This document shows positions 61,757-64,000 of a stretch of DNA of 64,000 nucleotides, piece after piece. The notes beneath the pieces were generated by a model. The model was not told the origin of the DNA. It was given only the letters and a program-made list of their open reading frames with translations, and did not search any database. Positions within the stretch are counted from its first letter, which is position 1; the number at the start of each line of letters is the position of its first letter. Position numbers and translations under genes: made by a program. Source of the DNA: Rivularia sp. MS3 (lineage in GTDB: Bacteria > Cyanobacteriota > Cyanobacteriia > Cyanobacteriales > Nostocaceae); contig JAHCMI010000002.1 of the NCBI GenBank assembly GCA_019192545.1, forward strand, positions 124,001-188,000, in the 5' to 3' direction.

Positions 61757-62353
61757 ATGCTGGGAAAGTTTTTTCAAAAGCCAACTTCCGAACAGGGCGA
61801 TAGGGTTCCTCCCGGACAGCATTTAGCTAAAGGGTTTCCCGTGCTTACTTACGGTGCAACTCCTCAAGTTAGTACCCAAGAATGGGAATTTAGCGTATGG
61901 GGTTTGGTAAAACCCAAGAAATGGAATTGGTCGGATTTTATGCAGCTACCACATAGCGAGTTTACAGCCGACTTTCACTGTGTTACCCGCTGGTCTAAAC
62001 TTGATGTTAAATGGAGTGGAATTAAGGTCACTGACTTTATGAAAGTTATTGAGGTAGATCCCAAAGCAACTCACATCATGGAACATTGCTATGGCGGCTA
62101 TACTACCAATATTGCCATAGAAGATTTTGTCAGAGAAGAAAACTTTTTTGCTTTTAATTTATTCGGCGAGCCTTTAAATGCCGAACATGGTGGCCCGATG
62201 CGCTCTGTGGTTCCCCATCTTTATGCATGGAAAAGCGCTAAATGGATAAATGGCTTAGAATTTTTGGATCGTGAAGAATTAGGCTTCTGGGAGCGTAACG
62301 GCTATCATCGACGCGGCGAACCATTTGCGGAACAACGGTATAGTGGGTTTTGA
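61757..62353 (+). CDS. Sulfite oxidase-like molybdopterin oxidoreductase
   Basis: The product has 198 residues. TADFHCVTRWSKLDVKWSGI holds the molybdenum-ligand cysteine (C75) in the sulfite oxidase fold. FPVLTYGATPQVSTQEWEFS and EHGGPMRSVVPHLYAWKSAK are the expected flanking blocks. Small stand-alone proteins like this resemble the catalytic domain of MsrP/YedY; the substrate is unknown, and no signal peptide is present, so it should be cytoplasmic. It begins at ATG 61757 and ends within 15 bases of a GTGAACA heptamer array. No moa/moe cofactor genes are nearby. Confidence 0.9.
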   Translation: MLGKFFQKPTSEQGDRVPPGQHLAKGFPVLTYGATPQVSTQEWEFSVWGLVKPKKWNWSDFMQLPHSEFTADFHCVTRWSKLDVKWSGIKVTDFMKVIEVDPKATHIMEHCYGGYTTNIAIEDFVREENFFAFNLFGEPLNAEHGGPMRSVVPHLYAWKSAKWINGLEFLDREELGFWERNGYHRRGEPFAEQRYSGF

Positions 62354-62425
62354 GACAGTGAACAGTGAGCAGTGAACAGTGAACAGTTAGCAGTGAGCAG
62401 TTAGCAGTGAGCAGTTAGCAGTTAC
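62354..62425. repeat. GTGAACA / GTTAGCA / GTGAGCA heptamer array
   Basis: Eight to ten degenerate units (GAGACAG, TGAACAG, TGAGCAG, TTAGCAG) run directly after the sulfite-oxidase-like gene. The same unit type lies at 2861-2893 and 14933-14962. Confidence 0.85.
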
Positions 62426-62458
62426 TAGTTTCGATGCCCAATACCCAATACCTAATAC

Positions 62459-63841
62459 TCACCCAAAAATTCGTTTGATTAAGGATAATTTATTTTTATA
62501 GGGTGGATACAGTAATTTCACGTCAAGGATAAAGGGTTTTTTGACTATGCTTTTGTAGTGAGAAAAGGTGTCAAAACTAGCTTTTCCGTGATAGCTGCCG
62601 ATTCCACTATTTCCAATACCACCGAATGGTAAACAGGGCGCGGCATAATGAATCATTGTATGGTTGATACAACCTCCACCGAAGGAAGTTCCTGCGATTA
62701 CTTGTTTTTGCAGGCTTTGATTTCGAGAAAATAAATACAATGCTAAGGGTTTTGGATGAGAATTAACGATATCAATGACTTCTTGATAGTTAGTGAATTC
62801 AATTACTGGTAAGATAGGGCCGAAAATTTCTTCCTGCATTATTGCATCTTGCCAAGAAATTTCATCAATAAGGGTAGGAGCTATATAAAGTTCGTCGCAA
62901 ATAGTTTCCCCACCAATAATGATTTTTCCGTTTTTTAAATCTTTTATATCTTTTAGATAACTTACCAATCTATCAAATTGCTTTTGATTGATAATTCTGG
63001 CATAATCGGGACTTTTCGCAGGATTTTCACCGTAAAATTCTTGAAGATATTTTTTGATTTCATTTAATAAATTCTCTTTAATTTTTTTGTTAACTAAAAG
63101 ATAATCTGGTGCAAGACAAGCTTGCCCTGCATTCAAAAACTTTCCCCAAGTAATACGTCTAGCAGCGACTTTAAGATCGATATCGGTGTCTACAATGCAA
63201 GGAGACTTGCCACCAAGCTCTAAGGTAACGGGTGTGAGGTGTTTCGCAGCGGCTTCCATAATGATTTTGCCGACAGCAGTACCACCAGTAAAAAATATAC
63301 GGTCAAATTTTTCTGCTAATAACTGCTCAGAAGTTTCAACTCCTCCTTCTATGACAGTTAAATATGATTTATCAAAGTATTGATTAAAAATTTCGGCAAT
63401 TAAATTAGAGGTATGACAAGCAATCTCTGAAGGTTTGAGAATAGCACAATTTCCAGCAGCAATAGCACCGATTAAAGGAGCAATAGTTAATTGGAATGGG
63501 AAATTCCAAGCACCAATAATTAAAATTACACCTAAAGGCTGTGGATAAATTGTTGCTGAAGCAGGAATAAATTGCCAAGGAGTACTTTTTTTCTGGGGTT
63601 TCGTCCACTTTTTTATATGTTTAATAGCATATTCAATCTCCTTTACAACAAGTACAATTTCTGCTAAAAAACTCTCTGCGAACGGTTTGTTTAAATCGGC
63701 TTTTAATGCATTTAAGATTGCTGCTTCGTTATCAACTATTGCTTGCTTAAGAATTTTTAACTGTTGAATACGAAAAGAAATATCTTTAGTTTGACCAGTT
63801 TGAAAAAAATCGCGTTGGTTGTGGATTGTTTCAGCAAACAT
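62459..63841 (-). CDS. Aldehyde dehydrogenase, class 3 type
   Basis: The product has 460 residues. Key motifs: LGVILIIGAWNFPFQLTIAP (NAD-binding entry), FDRIFFTGGTAVGKIIMEAA, VTLELGGKSPCIVDTDID with the general-base glutamate, GKFLNAGQACLAPDYLLV with the catalytic cysteine, and MQEEIFGPILPVIEFTNY. Size and motif order match class 3 ALDHs such as Synechocystis slr0091, which oxidises fatty aldehydes and apocarotenals; the actual substrate here is not shown. The C-terminus is hydrophobic and basic (DVKLLYPPYKNKLSLIKRIF), as in membrane-associated members. It starts at ATG 63841. It converges with the sulfite-oxidase-like gene across the heptamer array. Confidence 0.94.
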   Translation of the reverse strand: MFAETIHNQRDFFQTGQTKDISFRIQQLKILKQAIVDNEAAILNALKADLNKPFAESFLAEIVLVVKEIEYAIKHIKKWTKPQKKSTPWQFIPASATIYPQPLGVILIIGAWNFPFQLTIAPLIGAIAAGNCAILKPSEIACHTSNLIAEIFNQYFDKSYLTVIEGGVETSEQLLAEKFDRIFFTGGTAVGKIIMEAAAKHLTPVTLELGGKSPCIVDTDIDLKVAARRITWGKFLNAGQACLAPDYLLVNKKIKENLLNEIKKYLQEFYGENPAKSPDYARIINQKQFDRLVSYLKDIKDLKNGKIIIGGETICDELYIAPTLIDEISWQDAIMQEEIFGPILPVIEFTNYQEVIDIVNSHPKPLALYLFSRNQSLQKQVIAGTSFGGGCINHTMIHYAAPCLPFGGIGNSGIGSYHGKASFDTFSHYKSIVKKPFILDVKLLYPPYKNKLSLIKRIFG

Positions 63842-63951
63842 ATTACAGTTTATAGCAATCAGCTTTTATTTATCGCAGTTAGTAAAGTAGAGAAAAACTA
63901 CCACAAATGCAAATTGTAAATTATAAATTTCAAATTCCAAAATCTTATGAT

Positions 63952-64000
63952 TTACTGTTTAATAGGCAGGGTAACACTAAACACACTACCTTTACCAAGC
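63952..64000 (-). CDS. Histidine kinase, last 15 residues (rest outside window)
   Basis: The minus strand ends with a frame reading LGKGSVFSVTLPIKQ and TAA at 63952-63954. LGKGSxFxVTLPI is the typical end of a histidine-kinase HATPase_c domain (final GxGSxFxxxLP block). Only this tail is in the window, so the sensor type is unknown. It is read in the same direction as the aldehyde dehydrogenase, about 110 bases upstream of it. Confidence 0.75.
   Translation of the reverse strand, partial: LGKGSVFSVTLPIKQ

Overview
The window is chromosomal DNA of a cyanobacterium, most likely a filamentous one of the Nostocales type. The evidence is gene content and repeats. Gene content includes the photosystem II proteins PsbQ and PsbX, Ycf66, the c-type cytochrome assembly protein CcsA, a cyanobacterial chorismate lyase, a DUF3685 response regulator and a Mo-nitrogenase C-terminal-domain protein. 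I read sixteen copies of the HIP1 octamer GCGATCGC by eye. Heptamer short tandem repeats (GGTAATT, GTGAGCA, AACTCCT, GGCATTG) sit between genes. The genus is not determined.

Layout. 1-13 kb: 3' end of a secretin gene, HU, a CobD-type aminotransferase, a flavoprotein, a DUF3685 regulator divergent from a large NACHT plus pentapeptide-repeat protein, alanine racemase and a conserved unknown. 13-24 kb: a lipoprotein, a methyltransferase, a GT39 glycosyltransferase, a bacterial PARG, psbQ, a DAO-family oxidase, an overlapping type II restriction-modification pair and a TerB-like protein. 24-35 kb: ccsA, a DUF3352 protein, chorismate lyase, tRNA-Leu(GAG), accC, yggT, psbX, ycf66, two TolB-like lipoproteins and a GNAT enzyme. 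35-45 kb: a decayed toxin-antitoxin locus, nadA, a metallophosphoesterase, tRNA-Ser(UGA), a nuclease-helicase fusion, an intact HTH gene beside a dead copy of itself, ribosomal protein S1 and a dienelactone hydrolase. 45-57 kb: a GntR regulator, an alpha/beta hydrolase, tig-clpP-clpX (nascent-chain folding and proteolysis), then asd-dapA-rnj (diaminopimelate/lysine synthesis plus RNase J). 57-64 kb: a Mo-nitrogenase C-terminal-domain protein, a caspase-like protein whose catalytic dyad is replaced, rpmF, a sulfite-oxidase-like enzyme, an aldehyde dehydrogenase and the last 15 residues of a histidine kinase.

Most genes are housekeeping and singly transcribed; convincing operons are few (clpP-clpX, the R-M pair, probably asd-dapA-rnj). 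The unusual content lies between genes. At least four families of short palindromic, MITE-like elements recur with recognisable termini, several intergenic regions hold nested inverted repeats, and heptamer repeats run into the 3' ends of genes. No transposase, CRISPR array, rRNA or prophage was seen.

The best candidates for uncharacterised biology are the NACHT-pentapeptide protein, the Tyr/Asn pseudo-caspase fused to a membrane segment and helical repeats, and the NERD-like nuclease-helicase whose presumed catalytic lysine is missing. None of these forms an obvious multi-gene new system in this window.
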